Shown in pieces: positions 24,730 to 36,170 of a stretch of 64,000 bases of DNA. Under the pieces are notes generated by a model, which was not told where the DNA came from, ran no database searches, and was given only the letters and a program-made list of their open reading frames with translations. This DNA comes from Owenia fusiformis (taxonomy: Eukaryota; Annelida; Polychaeta; Sabellida; Oweniidae): NCBI GenBank assembly GCA_903813345.2, contig CAIIXF020000001.1:12133915-12197914 (forward strand), read 5' to 3'. Position 1 is the stretch's first letter. Each line of letters starts with the position of its first letter. The translations under genes and the position numbers were made by a program.

Positions 24730-25740
24730 ACTATTTCAGGAATATTAGTTGAAGATATTCCCTTTGGATAAAAATCTGTAACATATCTGCATTATGTTCT
24801 TCTGCAACAGCCACTTTTGTATAATATCACACTTTAAGAATTCTTGTTCGTGACTGCATTAATCTCAATGAATGTATTTGATAGAATTTTGTTGCAACTT
24901 TAAATGCAAATTTGGGTAAATGTTAGCATTGCCATTTGTACTGCTTATTTGGTATAGTCCCTATTTATGTTTTCCTCAGCACTGGCAGTATACTTTGATT
25001 TACAGTAGCTTTATCATTTTTTATTGTTTTATTGTCGACTTCTTGATCTGGTATGAAAGGTTAATAGAACCCAATATTGCGCTGACTGAATACAGTTGAA
25101 CCTGTCCTATGCAAATGGTCGTGGTCATTTTAATATAAAAATGTTGCACTTAATCGTAAAATAATTTTTAGGCCTCCGATAAACAACAACCTCAAGGTTG
25201 AACTGTCAGTTTTTTACTGTTCCTTTAATCAAGAACCTTAAGATCATTGGTTCCAAGGATGTGGCTACATTAATAATTCAGGTAGATGTGCGTGCTGGAG
25301 ACTATAAGACTATCAATGTCATTGTGTTGTAGGAATTCTTTTGGTTGAAATGGTTGTAGGGTCATCAACTCTTTCATATGAATACGAAATTATATACATG
25401 TATAGTAATAAAATGTAGTAATCGTGAGGTTTTTAAGTTTATATTTGGCTTATACAAATTCATGAGTTTATTAAAGGTGGGGGATAAAATTGACCAACCT
25501 GACCAAGTTAAAAGTCAGTGAAATTTACATTTTGTCATATCTTTTATAAAACACATGTATACATAAAAGATTGAAATGAAATGCACACTTCCTCTTATGA
25601 TGGCACTGATAGAGCTTGATTTCAATCAACTATCACCCCAAGTTTAAGTTGAGATTGTTTTTATATACCTTTTCATCAGATTGCTCTGTAGAGTAAACCC
25701 GTACTTGGGTTCTAATCATATCAAAACATCCCATATTCTA
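24730..25740. other. No supported gene
   Basis: AT-rich sequence with only short frames. Confidence 0.35.
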
Positions 25741-25747
25741 CATAGCT

Positions 25748-26872
25748 GGGGGAGGGAAGAATATAGAGACTGAACGAAAACAGCTATTTACTGAAGTGAA
25801 TTAACTGGTTCATTTTTATTAAAAAATGAGACAATTAAGTAATGATCTTAGTGGTTGGTTCAATACTTAGCCTTGCCCAAGTCGGTCTCTTTTACTATCT
25901 TGATTTCTATTATGACCGCCTTGTACCAAAGAGAAAGCCACGTGCTTTACCGACTCAATGTTTATGTCGGTAAAACTTGACCAATCAGCGACGGCCCTAC
26001 AGCGTTAGCTCATTATTATGCACGGTCAAAAACAAGTACACTTTTTACTTTTCGCCGGGACTTTTCACGAACAAACTTGCATGAATTCATCATGAAAATA
26101 CAAATATTTTATCAGATAAATATCAATCAGAGTTTAGTGGATGCCGGAGCATCGATCGGTAACCGGAGGTGAGAAGATTTCAACAATAAACGTTGAAACG
26201 ATCGCTGAATTCAAATGAACATGTAGGCTGAGATTCAATCACTGATCGACTACATGACCCGCTACATTGGACTCGGTCATGCATTTTCATCGCGAAATCA
26301 GTTTTAAATCTATTGCATGATTTAATTTATATATCTAATTTATATTAATGACTCTTACATTCCCTATGTACATTTAATTACATAATATATTGTAACTCTA
26401 AAGAAACGATCGATCAGATCATCGGCATTGAATTTCAAATCGGGAAGATTGCTTTGCTTATGCAGGTCAACCTGATAACTTTTTTGATTGGTCAATCAGC
26501 CTGAAGTCACACGTCGTGTCCAGACTGTCCACGCATATATCTGTTAATCCATAAGGTTTCGCGGTACCCCTGATAGCGTAGGTATTATGGAAATCTCGAA
26601 ACCGTTGAATAACTCTGCATAATATCAGCGCAGGTGTATTGGATTGTACAAGGCGGTAATAATTCAAGATCAGATAAGTAAAAAATACCGACTTGGGCAA
26701 GGCTATTCAATACTCTGCTCTATCATTAGACAGGGGGAGGGAAGAATATAGAGACTGAACAAAAACAGCTATTTACTGAAGTGAATTAACTGGTTCATTT
26801 TTATTAAAAATGAGACAATTAAGTAATGAGCTTGGTTGAGTGGTTGGTTCAATACTCTGCTCTATCATTAGG
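25748..26872. repeat. ~142-bp tandem duplication, one copy interrupted
   Basis: A unit opening GGGGGAGGGAAGAATATAGA and closing CTGCTCTATCATTAG occurs at 25748-25867 plus 26706-26728, and again at 26733-26872. The first copy was split by the transposon at 25868-26705; the second gives the uninterrupted sequence and proves the insertion boundaries. The duplication therefore predates the insertion or was copied from an empty allele. Confidence 0.85.
25868..26705. mobile_element. Non-autonomous DNA transposon, 838 bp, 9-bp TSD
   Basis: The ends are perfect complements (TAGCCTTGCCCAAGTCGGT and ACCGACTTGGGCAAGGCTA) and the inverted repeats continue more loosely to about 65 bp, including GACCGCCTTGTAC. 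Flanking TTCAATACT at 25859-25867 and 26706-26714 is an exact 9-bp target duplication, confirmed by the empty site in the neighbouring tandem copy. Nine bases with long arms fits Mutator-like elements (Merlin can also give 8-9). No transposase frame is present. The interior has a CCAATCAGCG word and is GC-richer than the surroundings. Confidence 0.85.
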
Positions 26873-26879
26873 CTCAGGC

Positions 26880-27410
26880 ATTTCTATCTTCCCGTAGATC
26901 AAGACTTAATTGCTACTATTGTTTCTTTTCCTGTGTGGTGTGAATTCCAATTAAGAAACAAGTTAGGGTAAGAAATATATTTGATGCGGGCAAAAAGATT
27001 ATCCATTATTGAAGATGAGGCACAAAGTGATCTGACTTTATCTTTTTAATTACAAGATATTCAATATTTGAGGAAATCCTCTACTTTATTTTAGGGTAAA
27101 TATAAAAAATATTTTATTTTCAATTTCATGTTTAACCTCAGGCAATTTGTTATTTCTTTTGGTGATTGGTTAAAATTTCTTTCCAGTTATTTCAATGCAT
27201 GGAATTTATTTCTCCAGCACTGAAGCTAATGCGGAATGCATTTCCATTTTAACAAGTTCAATTAGTTCATTAACTTTGCCCCAAGTCGAAAAACATATTT
27301 TGACACATTTGAAAATGTACAAGATCTTTTGAAAATTGGAATTATAAGTACCAAAATAAAAGTACAACTTTTGGACTGTTTCAATCCAAATCAGTTTTTT
27401 AAGTCACCAC
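26880..27410. other. No supported gene
   Basis: AT-rich sequence without features I can support. Confidence 0.35.
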
Positions 27411-27414
27411 CAAA

Positions 27415-27960
27415 AGTGGTGACATATACAGTCCAAAAATTATACCAGCGATTACTAGAGTGCTGCTAACTCGATAAAAGGCTGGCACTGGCTAGAATTG
27501 TCTATGGTTCTAGCCAGGATAAAAATACCAGTTCTTCCATCAACTCGACAATGGGAACTGCTCTACCTTAGTGACTAATATGTCATGATATGACATCTAA
27601 AGAGTAAATAAAAGATATATATATATATATATGGTTTCTGTTTTTTGTAGCAGTAGGCGGGGGTTGGTATCTGTAACAAATTCTTACAACATCCAATAAC
27701 TGTTCTAAATACTGGTCAGAATGACTTCAATTTTTCAAAATCATCTACAAGTTCTCAGAAGTTCAAAGACTTTACTTTTGAGATTTGACCTTCAATGACC
27801 TTCTCAAGGTCAAAAAAGGTCAAAAAGGTATTTTTCAACTTGAGGCAAATTGACCAATTTTCAAAATCACCTACAAGTTCTCAAAAGTTGAAATCTGACT
27901 AAAGATTGAACTCCTAATATTGTGAGCAACTAGGTGGTGACATTTTGCCTTGTTTCAAAA
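27415..27960 (+). repeat. Dispersed TCACCA-AGTGGTG repeat, longest copy
   Basis: It opens GTCACCACCAAAAGTGGTGA, contains repeated AAGGTCAAAAAGGT and CTACAAGTTCTCA(A/G)AAGTT words and a TA run near 27615, and closes GGTGGTGACATTTTGCC. The same start and end blocks delimit the copies at 14505 and 41602. Non-coding. Confidence 0.5.
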
Positions 27961-27969
27961 TTGTTGGAT

Positions 27970-29430
27970 TTTGCAACCACTGTATAAAAAATCATTCGAT
28001 TAATTTAGGTTAGTTGGTTTCACACAGTCATCATTTGATTTGAAATGAGAAAAATAATCAACACAGCAAAATCATGATCAAAGAATAGAACTGAAATTGA
28101 TATAGCATTTGCAAAATATTTCATTAATATTCATTTATTGTATTTATTTATTGCAGTTTTGAGATATCCCCTATTTTACATTTCACCATTATATTTTATA
28201 TATACATTTCTATTATGTACAGACAACCCTGCTTACATAATATATATATACAAAAATAAGCAGTTCTAAACCATATATCTTATCACATTTGAGCATTTTG
28301 TTGTACAAGTATATAATATGTACAATGTCTATATACAGTTAATATCAGATCTTTTGAGATTTAAATACAGTTTTTATCCAAATTATGCACCATTTGCTAC
28401 AACATTTCAGTTTAACTGTAATAATCAATTTATAGTTACCTGATTCTAAACTTCTTAATTGATCAAGTGTTATCAATATGACGTTTCTTCATCCAATAAT
28501 TTGATGATAGTAAAACCAAACACATCTAGGACCGGCCAAAAGTGTTCAGATTAGCAGGTGTTCACATTTCAAGGTTTTATAAATATGTAAGTCATTAGGA
28601 GAAAACTTTGGAACTGAGAAAACGTTTTCACATTTAGAGGTATTCGGAATAAAGAGGTATTCAGATATACAGGTTTCACTGTAGTTTATGTGTATCATTT
28701 GATTATGTGAGATCTATGTGACACTCCAACTGAGAGATTCTCAACTCCTTGAAAATGCTACTACTCCAACCAACTTCAAAAATATACATATAATTGAGGA
28801 TTGTAGAGTTTGTTCAATATTGGTAATATCAAATTTCCCCTTTAATCATTCATGATTCTTGATGTACATTTCACCCTCAAGTTATAGGTACTTGTACCTT
28901 GTTATCAATATCACCAGTGACTGTTTTAATAAAATAAAAAACATTGATATGCCAGGTTAGACCTCCAGGAAGATGTATCTGCATAAGAGATTAAATAATG
29001 CACTTGACTTTTGTTCATGAACCAGTTGAAATGCCATTTCATGCATATCAATCACCATATATCAGGAATTGTCAGTTCAGCCATTTTTCAATGTCATTTT
29101 GAAATGGGAGCATTTCTTGTAGTAATGGCCTAAGTAATTGTGACTAAAGTCAATCAACTGTCTTTTCGTTTACATGGAATAATTACCTAATTGACCACAT
29201 TTTTGCAAAAGCAATTCAAGAAAGTGCCAAGACATAAAATATCACATCATGTATGTATACATGAACCAGTATATAGACTATATCGATATGGTACAAATAT
29301 TGCACTTGGTCTTGTTATTATATATTAAGGCACAATAGAATGAGTAATCTGACTAGTTAACTATGACCTTTCACATTACATGTTTGAAATTCATCTTACG
29401 AAGCCTGCCTTAAGTAATATATTCTATGGC
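27970..29430. other. No supported gene
   Basis: AT-rich. It contains another copy of the GTGTTCA/GGTATTCAGATA dispersed fragment (about 28560-28680). Its downstream part would be the 3' flank of the minus-strand gene that ends at 29445. Confidence 0.35.
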
Positions 29431-29444
29431 ACCATGGTGTAAAA

Positions 29445-30428
29445 CTATGTGGCAAATACACCATTATTTTTCACATTACTGTTTGGCGTAGAAGCATCAT
29501 CAATCTGTATCCTATGTGATTTTTCTGTGTCGGAACTTGAACATTCAGTTACGAAACACACTTTTTCCATGTGTCGCCTCGTCTGTTCTTTTTTCTCCAA
29601 TCTATACAGGGCATATATTACGCCAGTTAGGAGCATGAACAGCACAGTTACAATATATCCAACAGCAAGTCCGAGATGTGCATCTGATTCCACTAAATAG
29701 ATGGAACTACCTGACACTCCTAGATGGAAGTATCCTGCAATATAAATGTAAATTAAACATTTTGTGGATAAATAGATGGTGCTAGTAGTAAAGGTACAAT
29801 TTTAGTAATGAAATAAATGAACTGGTAATGAGTTAAAATCCCAGTTATCATCAAAAATGCAAATATTATTTGTTTGCCTTTATTTTAATATTTCTTGTAC
29901 CATTTTTCAAATGACACAATTTATCAACAAATGATTTATGCAACAACTAGAAACTTGATTTTGTAAAAATGTTTATCCCATATACTTGAACATGTTTGAA
30001 GAATATAAGGTAAGATTGTAAAAGGTGTCATTTTCAACAGTGAGCACTTGTCCAGTACAACACATCTCCAGCCCTCCCCTAGGGATTCCAATATCTTGGT
30101 CCTCTCATATAGTTTCACTTGGGTAATCTCTATATACCACTATATACATGTACTTTCAGATTCTAATTAAGATACATTCTACTTACTTCGGTCCAAAGCC
30201 TTCTCTATATTCCGGCTTTGAGGAGGAAGATTGAGCTGCCCTAGTATTAAAATATTGTAAATCATTGTGTCACACGCACAGTAAATATGGCATAATAATA
30301 TGAAATATACCTTTATGTATAGATTTGAAGAACATCAGCTCACATCCCCGTCTGAATCTATTGTTATATTTGATTTCTTTAAGCGAGAATAATTTCAAAT
30401 GTTATTCACGTCCAGAACCGGAAGCCAT
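29445..30428 (-). CDS. Small single-pass membrane protein gene, 3 exons
   Basis: Not recognised as a known family. Minus-strand exon 3 (29445-29734, acceptor ATATTGCAG) and exon 2 (30187-30240, acceptor ATACTAG, strong donor GAA/GTAAGT) join in phase 1 through an Arg codon. The first exon is ambiguous and both options fit the phase: ATG at 30428 in excellent context (AAAAATGGC) with a weak donor at 30409, giving a MASGSGR start and 120 residues; or ATG at 30335 with donor AAG/GTATAT, giving a MFFKSIHKG start and 122 residues. The product has a polar N-terminus (LPPQSRNIEKALDRRYF), one membrane helix (LGLAVGYIVTVLFMLLTGVI plus YALY), a basic stop-transfer flank (RLEKKEQTRR) and a Ser/Asn-rich hydrophilic tail ending NGVFAT before TAG. 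No cleavable signal peptide is evident, so an internal anchor in the ER or mitochondrion is plausible. The helix, flank charges and matched phases make chance unlikely. Confidence 0.6.
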
Positions 30429-30847
30429 TTTTGGCTACAGCGAGAAAATTTCAAACTCCGAAATGAAATTTTGAAATATCTAAATCCAGACAAGCAACGC
30501 TTCATCCTAAATATGATTAATATTCTTAAAAATATTTATAAAATTTATTAAAAATGAGTTCTAGGTGCGTGTAGGTGCGTGTAGCACAGTACATACGAAA
30601 TCAATGAAGTTTCGTCTAGCTGTAAGCTAGAGACTCGAGTAACATTCTACAAGTATTAAAGGTAAATTGTTTGATGAGGCATAAGTTAAATGAAATAAAA
30701 TATGATCAATGAATCGTGCAGATGTTCCTTGACTTATAAATTAAAATGTAGTATTATTGTGTGCATATGTGAAGTGTAACATATGATCTATAACATGCAT
30801 GACCTACAATGGTACTTTATTAATAATACAGATCAGAGTACAGACCC

Positions 30848-31030
30848 ATAGCCAGCTTTTGCAAAGGTGGGGTTCACTTTTCAGAAAAATTCCAGGGGGG
30901 GTTTACTTTGACAGGTTTGGCCCAAAACCACATGAAAAATGCTCAGAATCATGAAAAGCTGCATGGTTTTGAAGGAGTTTTTTGCCAAGGGGGAGGGATT
31001 CACCCTCAAACCATTCTGGCTACAGACCTG
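30848..31030 (+). repeat. Dispersed repeat, copy 2 of 3
   Basis: It starts ATAGCCAGC and ends CTGGCTAC, giving short complementary ends. The interior carries TTTGGCCCAAAACCACATGAA and G-rich tracts like the copy at 10905. The minus-strand frame over it is a shadow. Confidence 0.5.
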
Positions 31031-31565
31031 TAATAATATAAAAAGTGTAGATTGACTTTCCATATATACTGTAGTATCATTAATTACCTGATCATGCAAC
31101 TATCATACATATGATACACACATATACAACAAATAGACATATTTTTTAAATATTCAAATTTTAGTCTTACAAAAGACGTTATATTGCCCCTAGTACTCCC
31201 CTCATTCTCCACTTAACTGCATAACAGTCTATTGCACAACCACTCGAAATGCCTCTAATTATGTTGATCCTCATTAGACTGAGAAAAAAGGCCATATCTC
31301 ATTTCAACCTTTGAACAGAGGATGAAATATCACATGTTATGATGTTAAGTAACATTACTAATGAATCATTTGAGTAATAAAAAAACTTGATATTGCACTT
31401 AATATTGCGTGTGGTTTTGCATATAAAATTGAAAGATAATTATTTAGCTCATTAAATGTTATTTAATTCATTATATAGATAGTTATCATATCACATCAAT
31501 ATTTCTCATTGACTGATTTGTTAATTCAATGGCATATAACAAAAATTGATTCATTGTGCGGGATA

Positions 31566-32588
31566 CAGGGCGATCCAGGAGTAACATCAAAGTTTTTGCC
31601 ATTTCAATACTATTTTGGTGATCATCTTGGAACTTGGTACAGGTGTTCTCCAAACATTACTGAGTTGATATCTCAAAGATAAAGCTTCTACTTTTTGATT
31701 GGTTCATTTCATTGTTATTATGGTAACCGATGTGACGTCACCTGGGGCAAATTCAATTATGCGAAAGAAATAACTCTTAGAACTTGATAACTTAAATGAA
31801 TATCAATGATTTTTCAAAATATTTCTAATTTGTTTCATGTTGCCATTCGAATCTCAATATAGTCAATGATGTCAAACACATTATTTTATTTTCTGAGGAA
31901 GTGGTTAACCAAGCATCATAATAGCAAATATACGACTGGAACGGATGAATAGTCTTTACTGGGATAACGCCCAAGCTCACAAGGCCATGACCTGACAACC
32001 AGTATAGTGGATGAGTTAGAACTGTCACAACTTGAGCATGCGCTATATTTCCCCGATCTTGCCCCAAGTGACATTTACTTACACAGTAAACTTAAATGGT
32101 AGCTAAGTTGAATCAATTTTCCAACTTCAGATGATTTAAGAAAAGATGGATGTCGTGGGAATATTCAAAAAATGAGTTATTATGGATTTGAGATCACTTT
32201 GCAGAGTGGATACTATCACAGACTTAAATTTTTCAGGTCTGTAGTACTACAATGAAAAATATATTGCTAATTGTGGCAATTATGCAGAGTAACATGTATG
32301 AAATGATTGAGCGATTAAATGTTCATGATTCTAATAAAATAAAGGGTTTAAAACTAACATTAATATTTAAATTTTTCATTCTATTTTCTGCTGAAGCAAA
32401 TAATTTGCCCGATGGCATCACCTCGAGTTACCATAGTTACCGTAACATCAACCAATCAAACAGGGAAATGTTTACATTTAGAGTATAGACTCAATAAAGT
32501 TTGGGGAAGATCTTCACCAAGTTTCACAAAGATTTGTCCAGTAGTATTGAAATGGCAACATCTTTTATGCTACTTCTGGATCACCCTG
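31566..32588 (+). mobile_element. Decayed Tc1/mariner element, ~1.02 kb
   Basis: The ends are CAGGGCGATCCAGGAGTA and its complement TACTTCTGGATCACCCTG, each flanked by TA, the target duplication of the mariner superfamily. Plus-strand conceptual translation of 31957-32100, allowing a frame change and stops, shows the C-terminal catalytic region of a mariner transposase: WDNAQAHKA, then LEHALYFPDLAPSD, matching the family's DNA-x-PH and PPYSPDLAPSD blocks. The N-terminal half is mostly missing and stops are frequent, so it is dead. Length is below the usual 1.2-1.4 kb. Confidence 0.85.
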
Positions 32589-32599
32589 TACATACCAAT

Positions 32600-32870
32600 A
32601 CATATATTTTGCAGGTTGTGTCCCCTGGCTAATTCAATTATCCATCTGATTAATTAACCTTTACAAAATGAAAATTTGTTAATCATGGGTTAATAGATGC
32701 TTTGTAATATATGATTAAAATCTCGTTGAAGTTCAGAGTTTTTGTAAAATTTTCAAAGATTTGCATATTTTTAACCATTTTGGAATTAAGAGACAATTGT
32801 CTGATAGAATCACTTAATCTTTCAAATAGGGCATCTACATTATATATTTGATTTAATATAGATAATTCGA
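32600..32870. other. No supported feature
   Basis: Short AT-rich gap between the mariner and the next repeat; nothing recognised. Confidence 0.35.
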
Positions 32871-32872
32871 AC

Positions 32873-33116
32873 ATGACTGTATTCACGCCTTCTATAAACT
32901 GTAAACAAAGTCAATGCTTCAGCTGGGTTATATTCGAGATCAATAACCCAGTTAATACGTGTAATGCGTGACGTCATAACGGTGGGTCGTAGTAATGGCG
33001 GACCAGCTTTCGAACCCCTCACTCCCTTCGGTCGTTCGGGGTACAGGAAACGTTTGTGCCGAGACCAGCGGGGTGTTATTCGAAACTAGAAACCCTGCTC
33101 TTTGGTCTATATTTCT
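32873..33116. repeat. Dispersed repeat sharing ends with 39614-40090
   Basis: It begins CGAACATGACTGTATTCACG and ends TCT(T)TGGTCTATATTTCT, the same boundaries as the 39.6-kb copy. The interior differs: it has a palindromic CTGGGTTATATTCGAG/CTCGAATATAACCC-like core and a GC-rich TTCGGTCGTTCGG stretch. The right edge abuts the TTAA-flanked element. Confidence 0.5.
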
Positions 33117-33120
33117 TTAA

Positions 33121-33952
33121 GGCCCCATGTAAAGTTTAAACCACTTTGGCTTATATTGTAGTCTTACCCAATGTTATCAAAGTGTGATATGTGAAACTTT
33201 TTTTTTTAATTTCAAAAAGTGGTTTTTGAAAGACTTTTTGTTCCAAAATTTGTGAATTTATTTAAAACTAACTTTTAGGGGTCACTCATATTTTCTAACT
33301 AGCCACAATTCATACCAATGCATAGCATTCATCCTCCCATGTTTTTTGCCGAAAAAATTAAGAAAATCGGTTGATAAACAAGCGAAAAATGAATTTATCA
33401 GTGCATGAAAATGGTTCTGAGAAAAATGCATTTCAAAATTTTAGTTCTCATAGAAACCAATGGTACAATGATATCTAAAACATAATTTATTCTTCCTTTT
33501 AACCTGGTTAGACAATCAACATTGGTTTTTTATGAAAGTCTAGCATATTTAGAAAAGATTGACATCGAAAAAAAAATTTCAATTTTTTTCAAAGAGTTTT
33601 GGTTACCTTAGTGACATCACTAATGTTTCAAAATATATTTGATATGCTAAAACATTGAAGTGGCCCATTAAATATGGCATTTTATTATTGAAATAGTGTG
33701 TCCTTTGTTCAATCTTTGCATTGGTGTTAAAAAGATAATCTTTTTTGAAATGCATTAAGAAATATTTGATGATTAAGAAATTTCAACTTTTTTTGAAAAA
33801 TGGCGGGAAATTTGAATATTTGAGAAATGAAATGCTCACAACTTTTTTTTCAAAAAATGTTTTTTGTTCAAAAATCTCTAAAATCACTTTTTAAGTCCTG
33901 ACAAATAGTAAATGAATGATAAAAAAATATTTTCAAACTTTAGACGGGGACT
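33121..33952. mobile_element. TTAA-flanked transposon, intact copy, ~832 bp
   Basis: It lies between TTAA at 33117-33120 and 33953-33956. One end reads GGCCCCATGTAAAGTTTAAA and the other, on the minus strand, AGTCCCCGTCTAAAGTTTG. It aligns closely over its length with 58477-59151 plus 61415-61555, and so supplies the empty site for the insertion at 59152. There is no coding frame of transposase type. TTAA targeting indicates Kolobok or piggyBac derivation. Confidence 0.8.
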
Positions 33953-34074
33953 TTAAATAATTATCATCAATTATATTATTTTATTGTGTTGCAATTGTTT
34001 TAGATTATACTTACTGTAAACTTACTCATTGGAACAAGAGGTGACATGATCACATTCATTTTTATGTAGTCTTG

Positions 34075-34310
34075 CCTCAAGACTGTGTACAGTCTACACC
34101 AGGGAGAGGGTGTGGGTAGGGGTAAGGTGAAATTTAAATTGCCAACAGCTAGGGGTTCCTACCCCAAAATTCTTTCGAAAGTATGCAGTTATTCACCATT
34201 CTGAGTGCTTTTCAAGTGATTTTGAGCCAGTTGTCAAATGTGAACCCCCGCCAATGATTTTAGGAAAAGTGAACCACTGGCTGACTATGGCCTTACTGCC
34301 ATTTATGTAC
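34075..34310 (-). repeat. Dispersed repeat, copy 3 of 3
   Basis: In reverse orientation it resembles the copies at 10905 and 30848: TAGTCAGCCAGTGG, then a block of GGTTCAC and a CAAAATC-CTTGAAAAGC-CTCAGAAT stretch, then a G-rich tract. Diverged and non-coding. Confidence 0.4.
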
Positions 34311-34319
34311 TGTACTTAC

Positions 34320-34835
34320 CTTTTATAAAATCGATAATCAATATTAGTATTTGTAATATACTAAAAATTGCAACAGCTTTCATCCACCCATCCATCTTGT
34401 TAAAGTTGTTGCACAGGTATTTCACTTTAGGAGCCACTGTTAATTTTTATTTTCACGGGTTAATATTTTTAATTGCTTATTACCAAAATCATTGATTTTT
34501 ATCGCCTTTTATGTTTTCATGGCAGTCTTTCTAGTTGAAAGTGACCCTTAGGTTTGATCTGTCTGTCTTATTTGTGATGTCTTTTGCTTTTTAGTTTTGT
34601 TTAAGTCATTTATCTTATTTACAATATAATTAATTGCTTTTTCCTTTGTCTTGCTTATTGACAGTCTTCGGTTTTAACTGTATGTCTGTCCATATATGTT
34701 GTAATTGTTTGCCTTATTGTTGTATTTTCATTAGATTCCACTAGTTAGTCTTTTGTCATAGTAATCTGAAATATATAAAATTATCTAAACATAATATGAT
34801 GGTTGTTCATGTATACAATATAAGGTAAATTCATA
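34320..34835. other. No supported gene
   Basis: AT-rich. The right edge (34779-34838) carries an AATATGATGGTT-TATACA-TAAGGTAAATTCA block that recurs diverged at 35268-35325, on the other side of the hairpin element. Confidence 0.35.
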
Positions 34836-34839
34836 GAGG

Positions 34840-35264
34840 ATATCCTATGATTTATGAGTGATATGATTTTTATCCACGAATGGATATGATATCTGCATGA
34901 GCGAGCGTAGCGAGAGAGTGCAGATATCAATATCCATGAGTGGATTAAAATCATATCACGAGTAAATCATAGGATGTTCTTTTTATTCCATAGTTAAAGT
35001 CATCATCAGAATTGTCGGAAATTAAGTCATTAAATTCGAATTTTCCAAACGATCCGGCGATGTTGACACTTAGCCTCGTTTTGAGTCTGAAGTAGCAAAA
35101 ATCCATTAACCATCGCATACGACGTCGTATGTCATGGCTAAAAAACCGTATGCTATGGTTAAGTGAAAATTTGTCAAAAATATCATATTTTACCACTGAT
35201 TACAAAAATACCGTTTTTATTTTCACATGTTATCCAATGAATATCATGCTAACTATGGAATAAA
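34840..35264. mobile_element. Hairpin element with GAGCGAGCGTAGCGAG loop
   Basis: A ~60-bp stem (ATCCTATGATTTATGAGTGA ... and its complement ending AAATCATAGGAT at 34975) encloses a loop with GCGAGCGTAGCGAGAGAG. Beyond it, TTATTCCATAGTTA (about 34984) and TAACTATGGAATAA (about 35251) make a second inverted pair, and CGCATACGACGTCGTATG is a smaller palindrome between. A related hairpin occurs at 59725-59875 inside the element at 59152. Confidence 0.6.
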
Positions 35265-35329
35265 ATTAATTATATAACTTAATATGATGGTTATATACAC
35301 TGTAAGTTAAATTCAATATGTTACAGTTC

Positions 35330-36165
35330 TGATTTCCTATGGTATAGTTGCTTGTTTGATTTAATTGCATTATTGTGTACCTAATATCATGCATAAACAG
35401 ATACATATACAGTAGTAATATTGTAATTTAACCCACCATTCATTAATATTAAGTAATATGATCAGATGATAACCAAATACAATTAAATGATATACAGTGT
35501 TAAAATCTGATTATACGTTTCTTGTGATCTTTTTTAGTTTACCTGTATTTGTATTGAATTGCAAATGTGCATCTGTTGCAATGAAGATATTGTCTGTATT
35601 TTACTTATTTTATTGATTTTTTGAATTCAGACAGATCAATTTTATTGTGAAAGCTCAATAACTCAAACTGTCATTGTGTTGAAATACCATCCTGCATTTA
35701 AATACAGATTTAATAAGTGTGTTTTTTGATTGGATTGTAAAAACAATTGTATTGATCATATATCACTGTATCTTACTCCATGAAAAATAACATTTTTGAA
35801 AATGAATGATGAAAATTTCAATCAATATTACATATTCTTTTTTAATTGAGGAACCTTGGAGGCATCCTTCGGAAACACACACATCTCTCTTAGGATAAAC
35901 TCTGTATCCAGAACAACTCCATAGAAAAAATCAATCAACTAAAGTTCTTCACAAAGTAGATAATTCAAAACTCTCATTTATCTTAAAAGGTGATTCAGAA
36001 ATTCAGATTGTTGATTATTGTATAATTATCAGCAATCTAAGCTAAAGAAATCCTAGATATATTATCAGATTTTTTTAACATTCATATGATTTTTATTTAA
36101 TCAGACATTATAAATATAAAATCAAAATATTCCTGCATCACCAATTTTAAAAACACAACATTTGA
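35330..36165. other. No supported gene
   Basis: AT-rich sequence without features I can support. Confidence 0.35.
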
Positions 36166-36170
36166 TGAAT

